This document shows positions 10,668-22,032 of a stretch of 64,000 nucleotides of DNA, in pieces. Location of the stretch: positions 43,501 to 107,500 of the forward strand of contig JALIZF010001474.1 in the NCBI GenBank assembly GCA_029948255.1, written 5' to 3'. Under the pieces are notes generated by a model. That model was not told where the DNA came from. It ran no database searches and was given only the letters and a program-made list of their open reading frames with translations. Both the position numbers and the translations under genes were made by a program. The first letter of the stretch is position 1, and every line of letters starts with the position of its first letter. The DNA comes from Telmatactis stephensoni (Eukaryota; Cnidaria; Anthozoa; Actiniaria; Isophelliidae).

Positions 10668-10860
10668 TTGCCTTTTCCTAGTGATATGATTCTTAATACT
10701 TCCTGTACCGAAAGTCGCATAACAAGACATACAAGTACTTACCTGCAAATTGATAAAGTCTTACAAATACTCTTTTTTTACGCGTTACACGTGTGGAATA
10801 GTCTCCCCTCTGATGCTGTTAATGCTAGAACACTGTCTCCGTTTAAGCCTTATGTAAAAA
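10668..10860 (+). mobile_element. LINE ORF2 C-terminal fragment
   Basis: The frame encodes RHTSTYLQIDKVLQ and FFYALHVWNSLPSDAVNART, followed by LSPFKPYVKSI, the C-terminal signature of many cnidarian LINE ORF2 proteins. It lies just after the A-rich tail of the previous LINE and just before the tandem array, into which the frame runs at about 10890. It is too short to be functional. Confidence 0.7.
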
Positions 10861-11780
10861 GTATCACAATACCTACAACCAAAATTTATGCTTTGACCAT
10901 CCATTGCTGTACAAATCATATGACACCGCCTTTTTCTATATTGTGCATTTTGCTGCACAGACGAACAAGACCCATTTTGCTACACAGACAAACAAGACCC
11001 ATTTTGTAAGTCGATTCGACTAAAATGAATACCACACTGGTAAGTGTGATCACTTGATATCAACAATGACACAACCTGCATTTATTACAACTTTAAATAA
11101 TACATTGTTAAAATTGGAGATCGATGCTAATACATACATAAATACACTGAATACTATACAAATTCAAATACACGAATTCAATTTCAGATACACGAATACA
11201 AATTAAGTTTCGCGATACAAATCAAATACACGTTATCAAACTTATTAAGAATTCATTGGAAAACACAATAGAAAGACATGACCGTGAAGCGGAGCACGTT
11301 TCTATATTGATACTATTGATACCAAATAGTCCAGGTTTGCATAAAGTTCAGTTTAGATTGTCTCGGCCAGATTCACTTTTATTTTTAACACTTTCATAAA
11401 ACATGAAAGAACTAACCTAGACGTTTGATAAGTAACAAATTCCTCAACCTGATAACAAGAATCATCAGATGCTGATTGCCTCGTGATTCTAAAGTTTGAC
11501 CCAATCATATGATGCCACCGTTTTCTATTGTGCATTTTGCTGCACAGACGAACAAGATCCATTTTGTAAGTTGATTCGACTAAAATGAATTCATCGTTCT
11601 TACCACTGTGTGCATAATTACGCGTCCAGCCAGACTAAAGTCTCGATTGGGATTTGGTCAATAGTGATTGACGTGAATTTTAACTGCCACCCGCTGGATA
11701 ATAAATTAATGCCAAGTTGTAAATATATTTTGATTTACGTTTAAAAGAGATTCAAGTTATAATTATATGAAGTTGGGATC

Positions 11781-11832
11781 ATGATCAATTGTGTTTTAGT
11801 TCTTCTACTGTGGATCGAAGTAAGTCAAACTG
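11781..11832 (+). CDS. Signal-peptide first exon, array copy 1
   Basis: ATG opens MINCVLVLLLWIEVSQT, a short hydrophobic secretion signal. One further base (G) precedes a splice donor GTGAGT at 11833, so the exon ends in phase 1. Reading through the donor gives a low-complexity 94-aa frame, less likely than splicing because the donor position is kept in distant copies with GTAAGT. The downstream exon is not identified. Which secreted product it belongs to is unknown. Confidence 0.5.
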
Positions 11833-12597
11833 GTGAGTGTGATCACTTGATGTTAATAATGACACAACCTGCATTAATTACAACCTTAAATAATACATTG
11901 TTAAAATTGGAGATCGATGCTAATACATACATAAATACACTGAATACTATACAAATTCATAAACACGAATACAATTTCAGATACACGAATACAAATTCAG
12001 ATACACGCACGAATACAAATTATTTTACGCGATACAAATCAAATATACGTTATCAAACTTATTAAGAATTCATTAGAAAACACAATAGAAAGACATGAAC
12101 GTGAAGCGGAGTACGTTTCTATATTGATACTATTGATACCAAATAGTCCAGGTTTGCATAAAGTTCGGTTTAGATTGTCTCGGCCAGATTCACTTTTATT
12201 TTTAACACTTTCATAAAACATGAAAGAACTAACCTAGACGTTTGATAAGTAACAAATTCCTCAACCTGATAACAAGAATCATCAGATGCTGATTGCCTCG
12301 TGATTCTAAAGTTTGACCCAATCATATGATGCCACCGTTTTCTATTGTGCATTTTGCTGCACAGACGAACAAGATCCATTTTGTAAGTTGATTCGACTAA
12401 AATGAATTCATCGTTCTTACCACTGTGTGCATAATTACGCGTCCAGCCAGACTAAAGTCTCGATTGGGATTTGGTCAATAGTGATTGACGTGAATTTTAA
12501 CTGCCACCCGCTGGATAATAAATTAATGCCAAGTTGTAAATATATTTTGATTTACGTTTAAAAGAGATTCAAGTTATAGCTATATGAAGTTGGGATC

Positions 12598-12649
12598 ATG
12601 ATCAATTGTGTTTTAGTTCTTCTACTGTGGATTGAAGTAAGTCAAACTG
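12598..12649 (+). CDS. Signal-peptide first exon, array copy 2
   Basis: Same MINCVLVLLLWIEVSQT peptide as copy 1 with one silent change (ATC to ATT), followed by the donor GTGAGT at 12650. An upstream ATG (12584) in the AAGTTGGGATC leader is closed by a stop after five codons, which favours this start. Confidence 0.5.
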
Positions 12650-13460
12650 GTGAGTGTGATCACTTGATGTTAACAATGACACAACCTGCATTAATTACAA
12701 CTTTAAATAATACATTGTTAGAATTGGAGATCGATGCTAATACATACATAAATACACTGAATACTATACAAATGCATACACACGAATACAAATTCAAATA
12801 CACGAATACAATTTCAGATACACGATACAAATTAAGTTACGCGATACAAATCAAATACACGTTATCAAACTCATTAAGAATTCATTAGAAAACACAATAG
12901 AAAGACATGAACGTGAAACGGAGTACGTTTCTATATTGATCAGTACTATTGATACCAAATAGTCCAGGTTTGCATAAAGTTCAGTTTAGATTGTCTCGGC
13001 TAGATTCACTTTTACTTTTAAAACTTTCATAAAACATGAAAGAACTAAGACGTTTGATAAGCAACAAATTCCTCAACCTGATAACAAGAATCATCAGATG
13101 CTGATTGCCTCGTGATTCTAAAGTTTGACCCAATCATATGATGCCGCCGTTTTCTATTGTGCATTTTGCTGCACAGACATGTACAGACAAGATCCATTTT
13201 GCTGCACAGACAAACAAGACCCATTTTATACATCGTTTTACCTACGGTAATTCGACTAAAAATGGCTTCTGATCATCTTTTTTAAAAAGCTTTTTTTTTT
13301 ATTTTGGGTTCTTTGGAAACGTCGAAATCTCATATCAGCTGTAGCGATTGACGGGAATTTTAACTGCCACCTGCTGGATAATAAATTAATGCCAAGTTGT
13401 AAATATATTTTGATTTACTTTTAAAGGAGATTCAAGTTATAGTCCTATGAAGTTGGGATC

Positions 13461-13512
13461 ATGATCAGTTGTATTTTAGTTCTTCTACTGTGGATCGAAG
13501 TAAGTCAAACTG
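13461..13512 (+). CDS. Signal-peptide first exon, array copy 3
   Basis: Encodes MISCILVLLLWIEVSQT, two residues different from copies 1 and 2, with donor GTGAGT at 13513. The surrounding 869 bp are repeated by the next unit without visible difference. Confidence 0.5.
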
Positions 13513-14329
13513 GTGAGTGTGATCACTTGATGTTAACAATGACACAACCTGCATTAATTACAACTTTAAATAATACATTGTTAAAATTGGAGATCGATGC
13601 TAATACACACATAAATACACTGAATACTATACAAATTCATACACACGAATACAAATTCAAATACACGAATACAATTTCAGATACACGATACAAATTAAGT
13701 TACGCGATACAAATCAAATACACGTTATCAAACTTATTAAGAATTCATTAGAAAACACAATAGAAAGACATGAACGTGAAGCGGAGTACGTTTCTATATT
13801 GATACTATTGATACCAAATCGTCCAGGTTTGCATTTAAAGTTCAGTTTAGATTGTCTCGGCTAGATTCACTTTTATTTTTAAAACTTTCATAAAACATGA
13901 AAGAACTAACCTAGCTAGACGTTTGATAAGTAACAAATTCCTCAACCTGATAACAAGAATCATCAGATGCTGATTGCCTCGTGATTCTAAAGTTTGACCC
14001 AATCATATGATGCCACCGTTTTCTATTGTGCATTTTGCTGCACAGACATGTACAGACAAGATCCATTTTGCTGCACAGACAAACAAGACCTATTTTATAC
14101 ATCGTTTTACCTACGGTAATTCGACTAAAAATGGCTTCTGATCATCTTTTTTAAAAAGCTTTTTTTTTTATTTTGGGTTCTTTGGAAACGTCGAAATCTC
14201 ATATCAGCTGTAGCGATTGACGGGAATTTTAACTGCCACCTGCTGGATAATAAATTAATGCCAAGTTGTAAATATATTTTGATTTACTTTTAAAGGAGAT
14301 TCAAGTTATAGTCCTATGAAGTTGGGATC

Positions 14330-14381
14330 ATGATCAGTTGTATTTTAGTTCTTCTACTGTGGATCGAAGTAAGTCAAACTG
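14330..14381 (+). CDS. Signal-peptide first exon, array copy 4
   Basis: Identical peptide (MISCILVLLLWIEVSQT) and donor (14382) to copy 3, from the latest duplication step. Confidence 0.5.
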
Positions 14382-15198
14382 GTGAGTGTGATCACTTGAT
14401 GTTAACAATGACACAACCTGCATTAATTACAACTTTAAATAATACATTGTTAAAATTGGAGATCGATGCTAATACACACATAAATACACTGAATACTATA
14501 CAAATTCATACACACGAATACAAATTCAAATACACGAATACAATTTCAGATACACGATACAAATTAAGTTACGCGATACAAATCAAATACACGTTATCAA
14601 ACTTATTAAGAATTCATTAGAAAACACAATAGAAAGACATGAACGTGAAGCGGAGTACGTTTCTATATTGATACTATTGATACCAAATCGTCCAGGTTTG
14701 CATTTAAAGTTCAGTTTAGATTGTCTCGGCTAGATTCACTTTTATTTTTAAAACTTTCATAAAACATGAAAGAACTAACCTAGCTAGACGTTTGATAAGT
14801 AACAAATTCCTCAACCTGATAACAAGAATCATCAGATGCTGATTGCCTCGTGATTCTAAAGTTTGACCCAATCATATGATGCCACCGTTTTCTATTGTGC
14901 ATTTTGCTGCACAGACATGTACAGACAAGATCCATTTTGCTGCACAGACAAACAAGACCTATTTTATACATCGTTTTACCTACGGTAATTCGACTAAAAA
15001 TGGCTTCTGATCATCTTTTTTAAAAAGCTTTTTTTTTTATTTTGGGTTCTTTGGAAACGTCGAAATCTCATATCAGCTGTAGCGATTGACGGGAATTTTA
15101 ACTGCCACCTGCTGGATAATAAATTAATGCCAAGTTGTAAATTTATTTTGATTTACTTTTAAAGGAGATTCAAGTTATAGTCCTATGAAGTTGGGATC

Positions 15199-15250
15199 AT
15201 GATCAGTTGTATTTTAGTTCTTCTACTGTGGATCGAAGTAAGTCAAACTG
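15199..15250 (+). CDS. Signal-peptide first exon, array copy 5 (last unit)
   Basis: Encodes the same peptide as copies 3 and 4, with donor GTGAGT at 15251. Sequence beyond the donor diverges from the other units after about 100 bases, so this is the only copy whose intron could lead into a unique downstream gene. A read-through frame of 130 aa (15199-15591) exists but has no recognised domain. Confidence 0.5.
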
Positions 15251-15349
15251 GTGAGTGTGATCACTTGATGTTAACAATAACACTCCCTGCATCAAATACA
15301 ACTATATTCCATGCATTGTTTAAATCGGAGATCGATGTCAAAATATACA

Positions 15350-16515
15350 TACACCCGCGTACATGCATAAACTTTACTGATTTCAACTCAAACCTTAAAG
15401 CAGCTTGCAAAAGCTTGTTTATAAATGAAAACGGATCAAACAAGAAAAAAATACGAATTTTTAAGGTACGGGAACGCCGTCAGTCTAGTATGACACACAA
15501 ATGCAATGTTTTCTTTGTGAACGAATTCAATATTTTTGGGGGTCATAGGCTATGTTTCTCTACCAAGGCCTGCGATATTTTATATATCTGAGAAGATCAC
15601 GCATATTTAGAATTTCATGTGGGTGGTGAGCTTAGACTTATTCCATAAGTTGGTCTGTTCGCTCTTTATTATGAAGCGTTTGATTAGTGCTTGTTTATCA
15701 TAGAAAAGATCAAACAAAATATACGGATTTTCAAAATACGGGAAGGCAGTCAGTCTAGAACCTAACTGGTGTTATACAATCACATTCTTAAGGTGGCTTG
15801 ACTGGGTTTTGTTTGAGGCGTACCTCCGCCGCTTCTTGATCGCAAAATGGCCAAAAGCCTTATTTCAAAAAAAAATTCACAGCAGGTATAGGGATAGTTT
15901 CTAGTTTTTTTTGTTTTGTTTTTTACGCTTAAATCATTATGATCGGAGCTACCAATGATTTAAAGTGATGGCATTGTTGTTTTCACAAACATGAAATTTT
16001 TAGACAAAATAAAGTTTTGTACAAAACCGCGTTTATTGGTTCATAGAATCCAGATGAAGTTCTCCGCTGTTACTATGTTTAAAAGATTTCTATGGAAGCG
16101 TTTTCGAATAAAACGTGGTAGAACTTTTAATTTATGCACCAAAAAAGTAAATAATTCCAAGCATTTAGTTCACTTGGCCAAAAATCTGAGTTAAAAGACT
16201 CAGAAACAGCTTCTTTTGCGCTCATTTTGTTGACATACTCTTAAATTTTTTGCTTGGAGAAATAGAACAAAATTGCTATGGGCAATTTTGAGAAATACGA
16301 ATTTAGGTCAAGTTGATAGAGCTGCGTCTTTTCATCTTTGTTTATCATTTCACTTATCTTTATATAAAGCAAGAAAACTTAAGATTCCCTCGATAATTAT
16401 TTTTTTTAACTTCAGTATCAGCGTTTTAACTTTATCCAAAATAAATTGTAAAAACGTAAATTTTTAAATGGCTTACTTTTACTAAGTCTACTAACATTGC
16501 CGTGTTATACTCAGG
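15350..16515. other. No recognised gene
   Basis: Two related segments, AAAAATACGAATTTTTAAGG (15446) with TACGGGAACGCCGTCAGTCTAG after it and GATTTTCAAAATACGGGAAG (15725) with GCAGTCAGTCTAG, show a diverged direct duplication. The frames at 15991-16194 and 16273-16467 are Lys/Phe-rich with no family signature. Confidence 0.4.
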
Positions 16516-16519
16516 CTAC

Positions 16520-17078
16520 CTACTTCTATATGTAGTGGATTTTATTAGTACGGAATTGGTTGTAACCATTTTAATTGGTAGAATCAACCAATCCATTTTT
16601 ACAGTGCATGTATAATGTGTATTTAACTTAACTACTGAGAGTAGTCTGCGTAAAGAAAGCATAATTTCGATTCACCAGAAATTTTAGCGATAAGATATCG
16701 CTTTCTGAAGAGATTTTACTTCTTTGAAGAGAAGAACATTGGAATGCAACTGATGATCGTCTTGCTTCGATCGAGCACGCAACGATCGAAACTTTGCTCT
16801 TTTTTCACAGACTACTCTCACAAGTTCAGCTAAATCGACAGATATTTATGCACATCAACCAAAACAACATTTAGATGTATTCTTTGTCGTATAATTTCGT
16901 ATAATTTCGTATAATGCTTCAATGGCTCGTGCTCGATCGAAGCAAGACGATCAGTTGCATTCCAATGTTCCGCGTTAAATGCAATTCATTTGAGCTCTAG
17001 TATAATTTTATGTAACCAATTTGTTTTTTGTTAAAATGACCATTTTGATTGGTAACAATTCACTACATAGAGAAGTAG
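16520..17078. mobile_element. MITE-like inverted-repeat element
   Basis: Ends are CTACTTCTATATGTAGTG on the left and its near-exact complement CACTACATAGAGAAGTAG on the right, with a following inner pair of ATTGGT/ACCAAT blocks. A second inverted pair lies inside: TTGGAATGCAACTGATGATC ... CTTGCTTCGATCGAGCACG (16738-16780) is mirrored at 16921-16972. No transposase frame was found. Confidence 0.75.
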
Positions 17079-17093
17079 AGTATATTCAATATA

Positions 17094-17146
17094 CAGGGCC
17101 GTAGCAGGCCTTTGAAAAAACAGCCCCAGTGGGCGCTACGGCCCTG
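17094..17146. repeat. 53-bp hairpin flanked by ATATA
   Basis: CAGGGCCGTAGC and GCTACGGCCCTG form perfect 12-base ends (17094-17105, 17135-17146) around a 29-base loop. The pentamer ATATA precedes and follows it directly (17089-17093, 17147-17151), as a target duplication would. The CAGGG ends recall hAT-type termini, but hAT duplications are normally 8 bp. Confidence 0.55.
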
Positions 17147-17149
17147 ATA

Positions 17150-18530
17150 TAAGCGTGAAATACACGGAGAAATACACTGGCAGAATCAGTCAACAGCGAA
17201 TATTCGCCGGAAATGGCAGTGAGATATATGAGTATAATGCGGGATTATTTGCTCTCAGAGTAAACACTTTGTAAATTAAAAAAACTTTGTGTCTAGAAAA
17301 AAGTTGATCCTATCTTATATGCAATAAAAAAAAATGCAAAAGGTATCGCTACATTTTTTCTGAGAAAAAAAGAAAAAGAAAAGAAAAAATCAAAGTAAAA
17401 TCAAACTTCCTCTACAAAATCCGAGGAAAACTGGTTGCTACTCTTGAGCAAGTGACCAATGAAAGCTCTGTATTTTATCATGTGACACATTTGAATCGCT
17501 TGGCGGCGAGGCAGCCATTTTCAGTTGAACTGTTGGCGTGGGATATCTTTTGCTTCTCAAATCTCTTATTTTTGTGCTAAAATCGCTTATTATTCTTGTG
17601 TGATGGAACAAAACAAGCTTAGAAGCGTTTTTTCTTTTAAATTGCCATTGTTTGAGTGGAAAAACTTTGGTCTTTTATCGCGATTGACCGAAGAAGAAGC
17701 GATCTACAAAATGGCGGCTCGAAGCTGGTCTCGTGAAGGACATTAAAAATGCTTGATTACTTGAGAATGGTAAGTAAGTTTAATGTATTTTCGATTTACT
17801 TTATATTAGTGACGTACAAAAACTTTCTCTTCATATCTAATGATTTATACTTGTGAAAGAGCAGAAACAGCAGAGACTCGTACTGCTGAGCTTGATTCTT
17901 TGTAGCTTACATGTATGTGAAACTTAGCCGGGAACTAATAAACTAGCCGCTTGTGATAATACAGTAAATCAGTGAGACTGTAATATTTGACTCCTGTATT
18001 GTTCTAGACTTACTGGACATGATATGTATATTGCCCTCAACTTGTATTAAATTGGTAAGTGATATATTACATATGTACTTTTAGTTTTCTTGTCATGATC
18101 AAGATTTAAAAACTAACCACACCCTATTTCCATTGTTTAATGTAGGTTTTGAATTTCGGGGGAAGACCCGGGACAGGTTTTGAATTTTGAATTCAAGACC
18201 TGCATCAAGTTTTTTACCAAGTTACTAGTCATGCCATACATACATTACACACATTTGAGAAGTTTGGCTGCATTTGGCACTGCATTTGAGATTTTAGACA
18301 CACACTAGAAGTCAGAAAGTCTTAAAATTTAAGGAATTGACTATTCTAACCTTAACAAAATCACAAATGATATCTTACGCATCGACCCTACCGAGCCTCG
18401 AACCCTCAACCCGTTGAATCTTAGTCCATTCACTTACCACTATGCTATCCGGTAAATCGTTGACCATGATGGAATTTTGAGAAGCTTTATCTCAACACAG
18501 CTATTCGACATTAATTTGATGCAAATATAA
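17150..18530. other. No firm gene
   Basis: A 73-aa frame (17525-17746) lies after a CCATTTTCAGTTG stretch and contains AAAATGGCGGCTCG; it has no recognised domain, but it could be a first exon or the promoter-proximal part of a repeat. The rest is AT-rich. Confidence 0.35.
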
Positions 18531-18927
18531 ATCCTGGTCTGTGGCAAATGTTTGGGGGACTGAGAACGAGCGCTCTGATTGGTCAATTCCGGTCACTTCA
18601 GAATTGTGTTGTTGTTGTTTTTTTGGGGGGAAGTGAATGAAGAAATTTGTGCAAAAAAAGACGTGTAAATGTTAAATTTGGCATTCCATTCTACAGCATG
18701 TGTATTTTCCACGGTCTGAAGACTTTCCTTAAGAAGGCTGAAGCGTTTTTCTGTGATTGTTGTGGATTTAGAGGATCGTGAACTTTGTAAGCCGTTGCTC
18801 GAAATGACGAAGAAACAAGATCAAAGACGACCGCCGACGATATTTTATGGCGATCCTACTCGTAAACTTTTATTCCTGAGGATATAATATATAGCCTAAG
18901 CCACACAACAATTGTTGAGCGACATAC

Positions 18928-18949
18928 TTAATAATAATAATAATAATAA
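18928..18949 (-). repeat. (ATT)n tail of the LINE
   Basis: Seven AAT trinucleotides on the plus strand, the microsatellite tail of the minus-strand LINE, typical of CR1/L2-like elements. Confidence 0.85.
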
Positions 18950-18997
18950 TATATACTTATATAGCGCATATACAATCCTGATCTATGCGCTTAAACT

Positions 18998-21472
18998 TTA
19001 CAAATTATAACTTTGCTTGAAAAGTAGAGTTTTAAGAGATGACTTAAATGAGTCCAGATCAGTTGCATTTCTCAAAGAGGACGGAAGAGAGTTCCATAGT
19101 TCAGGTGCACAGGCAGAAAAAGAACGATAACCATAGGTTTTCATATTGTAGCTGTGGTGATTAAGTAAAACTTCAGAGGAAGAGCGGAGACGTCTTGACG
19201 GTTTGTAGAGTGAAATCATGTCAGAAATGTAGGATGGAGCTATGTGGTGAATTGCTTTGAATGTAAACATGAGAATCTTGAATTTTATGCGTTCAGATAC
19301 AGGTAGCCAGTGTAAGTCAATCAGGATTGGAGTGATGTGATCAGATTTACGTGATAAAGTGATTATTCGAGCGGCAGCATTTTGTACTGATTGTATTTTT
19401 GAGATCAAACATTTGGGAAGGCCAAAGAGAAGACTGTTGCAATTATCGATCTTGGAAGTTACAAAAGCATGAATTAAAGATTCCGTTGTTTTGACGGAAA
19501 GGTATTTTCTGATCTTAGCAATATTCCGGAGGTGATAGAAGGCGTTTTTACATACACTGTTGACTTGAGGGACCATAGACATTGTGGAATCAAAAATTAC
19601 TCCAATGTTTCTTGCCTTGGCAGAAGGTTTAAGAATGTCATTAGCAAATTGAATGGTTGGTATGGATGTCAGGGTGGTTGTTTTTGAATGAAGAAAGAGC
19701 AGTTCAGTTTTATCAGTGTTTAATTTTAGTTTATTTATCGTCATCCATTCGGCAATATCATTAAGACAGTTTTCAATTCTGGTGGTAGTTTGGGTGATGT
19801 CAGCATCATCATTGTTAGAAAAAGGTATGTAAAGTTGTGTGTCATCTGCATAAAGATGGTACAACATGTTATGATGGCGAAGAATATTGGCAACAGGAGA
19901 AGTATACAGAAGATATAACATTGGGCCCAGAACGGAACCTTGAGGAACACCACAGTCTAATTCCAGTGTATCAGAATTTGCATCATCTAGCGAAACGAAC
20001 TGAGAACGTTCAGAAAGGTATGATTTAAACCAGTTAAGGGCATTGCCACGAATTCCAAATTTAGTTTGAAGACGGTTTAGAAGGATATCATGATCTACGG
20101 TGTCAAAAGCAGCGGACAGATCAAGCAAAAGCAGTACAACACATTTACGTTTATCAATTGATTGTAGAATGTCGTTTTGAACACGGACCAGGGCAGTTTC
20201 ACAGCTATGGCGATATTTATAGGCAGATTGAAAGGGTTCATGAAGATTATTCATGGAAAGGTAATTATCAAGACGATCAGCAACAATTTTTTCTACAATT
20301 TTTGAAATGCACTTTAGATTGGATATGGGGCGGTAATTACCAAGAACATTGTGATTTAAAGACGATTTCTTGAGAAGAGGTTTTAAAACAGCCATTTTTA
20401 GGGCAGGAGGAACATAACCATTTTCCAGAGAGAGATTTATTATCTTGCAGATGATTGGAAGTAGTGTCACAAATTCTGTTACAAGTAGATTAGCAGGAAG
20501 AGGATCAAGAGAACACGATTTTGACGCAAGTTTCTTGGCTAGTTTATGGAGCTCATCACAGGTAGTGGGCGAAAGTTTATCTAGTTGGCAATCAAGTGTA
20601 GGATGATCAAACTTATGAAACAAATCGTTATTCATAAAAACAATAGCAGGTAATCCATCTCTTATATTTAAGATTTTCTTTTTGAAGAAATATACAAAGT
20701 CATTGGACAAAGTATTTAACGAATCACAGGTTGGTAGACATCTTTCAGGTGAACGGTGAAGTAGACGATCAATTGATTTGAATAATGCACTGCAATTATT
20801 GTCAGCGTCAGAGATCAAATTGGAGTAGTAATTCATTTTTGCTTTGAAAATCATATCTTTCACAACATTACATTGATCAACATACATCTGCCTGTCTATA
20901 GTTAGACCAGATCGGCGCCAACGTCTTTCAAAACGACGACGTGTAATTTTATTTTCGTTTATATCATTAGTATACCAAGGTGCTTTGGGACGAACAGTAA
21001 TAGTTTTGGAGCAGATTGGAGCATGATTATCAAGAATGGTAGATAGAACAGAGTCATATTGATTACACAACTCAGTTAGATCAGCGGCTGGAGATTGAAG
21101 TAATGATGAGTTAGTAATGTCTTGATGGAATTGATCCTTGTCAATTTTATTAATTCTTCTAAAAGATATGATTTTTGTCGGCTGCTTAAATTTGTGGATT
21201 GACAGATTACAGTGAACTGCAAAATGATCGGATAACACAGGATCATGTATATTAACATTTTTAACCAATGACATCTCATCAGATCTTGTGATGATAATAT
21301 CCAATACATGTTTGTTCTTGTGAGTAGGGGTCATGACATCATGTACTGATAAATTAAAACAGTTTAACAGATCAAGAAAACGTTTGGCATGAGTGTCAGA
21401 GTTGTCCTCAACGTGAAAATTAAAATCACCAGCAATCATTAATTTACCAGATGAAGAAACCAGGCGCTCCAA
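18998..21472 (-). CDS. LINE ORF2: endonuclease C-terminal part and reverse transcriptase (CR1/L2-like)
   Basis: An uninterrupted 824-aa frame that copies element RNA into DNA at nicked chromosomal targets. The endonuclease part has GDFNFHVED (15-23) and SDHFAVH (81-87). The reverse transcriptase follows: GNYRPISNLK (378-387), the catalytic DLSAAFDTVDHDILL (451-465), GVPQGSVLGP (508-517) and the YADD catalytic box (541-544). The C-terminal region ends with a WNSLPSSLR-type motif and KSSLKTLLFKQ. The frame is in fact open upstream of its first ATG to about 21560, covering IRTVIVYRPP of the endonuclease. About 50 residues between that point and the upstream fragment (22032-21586) appear deleted, so endonuclease function is doubtful. 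Confidence 0.93.
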   Translation of the reverse strand: MERLVSSSGKLMIAGDFNFHVEDNSDTHAKRFLDLLNCFNLSVHDVMTPTHKNKHVLDIIITRSDEMSLVKNVNIHDPVLSDHFAVHCNLSIHKFKQPTKIISFRRINKIDKDQFHQDITNSSLLQSPAADLTELCNQYDSVLSTILDNHAPICSKTITVRPKAPWYTNDINENKITRRRFERRWRRSGLTIDRQMYVDQCNVVKDMIFKAKMNYYSNLISDADNNCSALFKSIDRLLHRSPERCLPTCDSLNTLSNDFVYFFKKKILNIRDGLPAIVFMNNDLFHKFDHPTLDCQLDKLSPTTCDELHKLAKKLASKSCSLDPLPANLLVTEFVTLLPIICKIINLSLENGYVPPALKMAVLKPLLKKSSLNHNVLGNYRPISNLKCISKIVEKIVADRLDNYLSMNNLHEPFQSAYKYRHSCETALVRVQNDILQSIDKRKCVVLLLLDLSAAFDTVDHDILLNRLQTKFGIRGNALNWFKSYLSERSQFVSLDDANSDTLELDCGVPQGSVLGPMLYLLYTSPVANILRHHNMLYHLYADDTQLYIPFSNNDDADITQTTTRIENCLNDIAEWMTINKLKLNTDKTELLFLHSKTTTLTSIPTIQFANDILKPSAKARNIGVIFDSTMSMVPQVNSVCKNAFYHLRNIAKIRKYLSVKTTESLIHAFVTSKIDNCNSLLFGLPKCLISKIQSVQNAAARIITLSRKSDHITPILIDLHWLPVSERIKFKILMFTFKAIHHIAPSYISDMISLYKPSRRLRSSSEVLLNHHSYNMKTYGYRSFSACAPELWNSLPSSLRNATDLDSFKSSLKTLLFKQSYNL

Positions 21473-21585
21473 CAGTGTAGAGAAGTCATGATAGAACAGA
21501 TTATAACTAAGACCATTAGCTGCAGAGATAGGAGGACGATAAACAATGACAGTTCGAATTAAAGAGGAACTAAAGTAAAATAACG

Positions 21586-22032
21586 TTAGCCAGTAGGGGA
21601 AATTTCTCGAGATATAAAATCAGAATTTTCATTAGCTTTGATCCAAGTTTCAGTAATTCCAAAAATATCAATGTCATTTTCAACTAGATAATCTTTAATT
21701 TGTAGAGGTTTGTTGTTCACGGACCTTGCATTTAACACACAAAAGTGAAGAAATTTTGAATCGGGCAGTAGACTTGTTATTGGAAGATTGGCAGTTGAAG
21801 GATTGTGTTTTGATTTTCTATGCGCCGGTTTGCATTTACCACGACGTTTACTTCGATAACGGAAAATGCCAAGAGACTTTATACTGGAGAAGCAAATATT
21901 ACTAGAGATATCCATCGATGATTTTTTTCGTAGATTGAATAAGTCAGATCGAGTATAAACAATGCGATGAGAGAGCAGATCAGTTGAAAATGAGTCATTA
22001 ACGGAAAATCTGTGATGTACTTTACATACCAA
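21586..22032 (-). pseudogene. LINE ORF2 N-terminal part (start of apurinic-type endonuclease)
   Basis: A 148-aa frame whose C-terminal half reads FLHFCVLNARSVNNKPLQIK followed by DIDIFGITETWI, the first two motifs of LINE endonucleases (the N of LNARS and the E of ITETW are the metal-site residues). It ends in a stop at 21586 just after SREISPTG. The family normally continues there with a glycine-rich loop, so an internal deletion joins it out of frame to the main ORF. The upstream part is basic and may be the ORF's linker. The copy's 5' limit is unclear, near 22050-22300. Confidence 0.8.

Larger units (their letters stand above)
10893..15350 (+). repeat. Tandem array of 0.82-0.87-kb units carrying signal-peptide exons
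   Basis: The signal-peptide exon start recurs at 11781, 12598, 13461, 14330 and 15199, giving spacings of 817, 863, 869 and 869 bp. A first partial unit (10893-11560) lacks the exon but keeps its splice-donor region (CACTGGTAAGTGTGATCACT at 11034). The 869-bp units at 13461 and 14330 look indistinguishable by eye, so the last expansion is recent. The last unit loses similarity after about 15350. Each unit holds a conserved upstream block (GATTGACG to GTTGTAAATATATTTTGA), the exon, and a TACACGAATACAAATTC-rich stretch. The minus-strand 62-69-aa frames repeated in each unit are probably not genes. Confidence 0.92.

Noticed and set aside
11353..14971. Repeated minus-strand 62-69-aa frames in the tandem array
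   Set aside because: They occur only because the units are repeated; no start context, signal or domain was seen, and similar text runs on into the LINE-adjacent partial unit.
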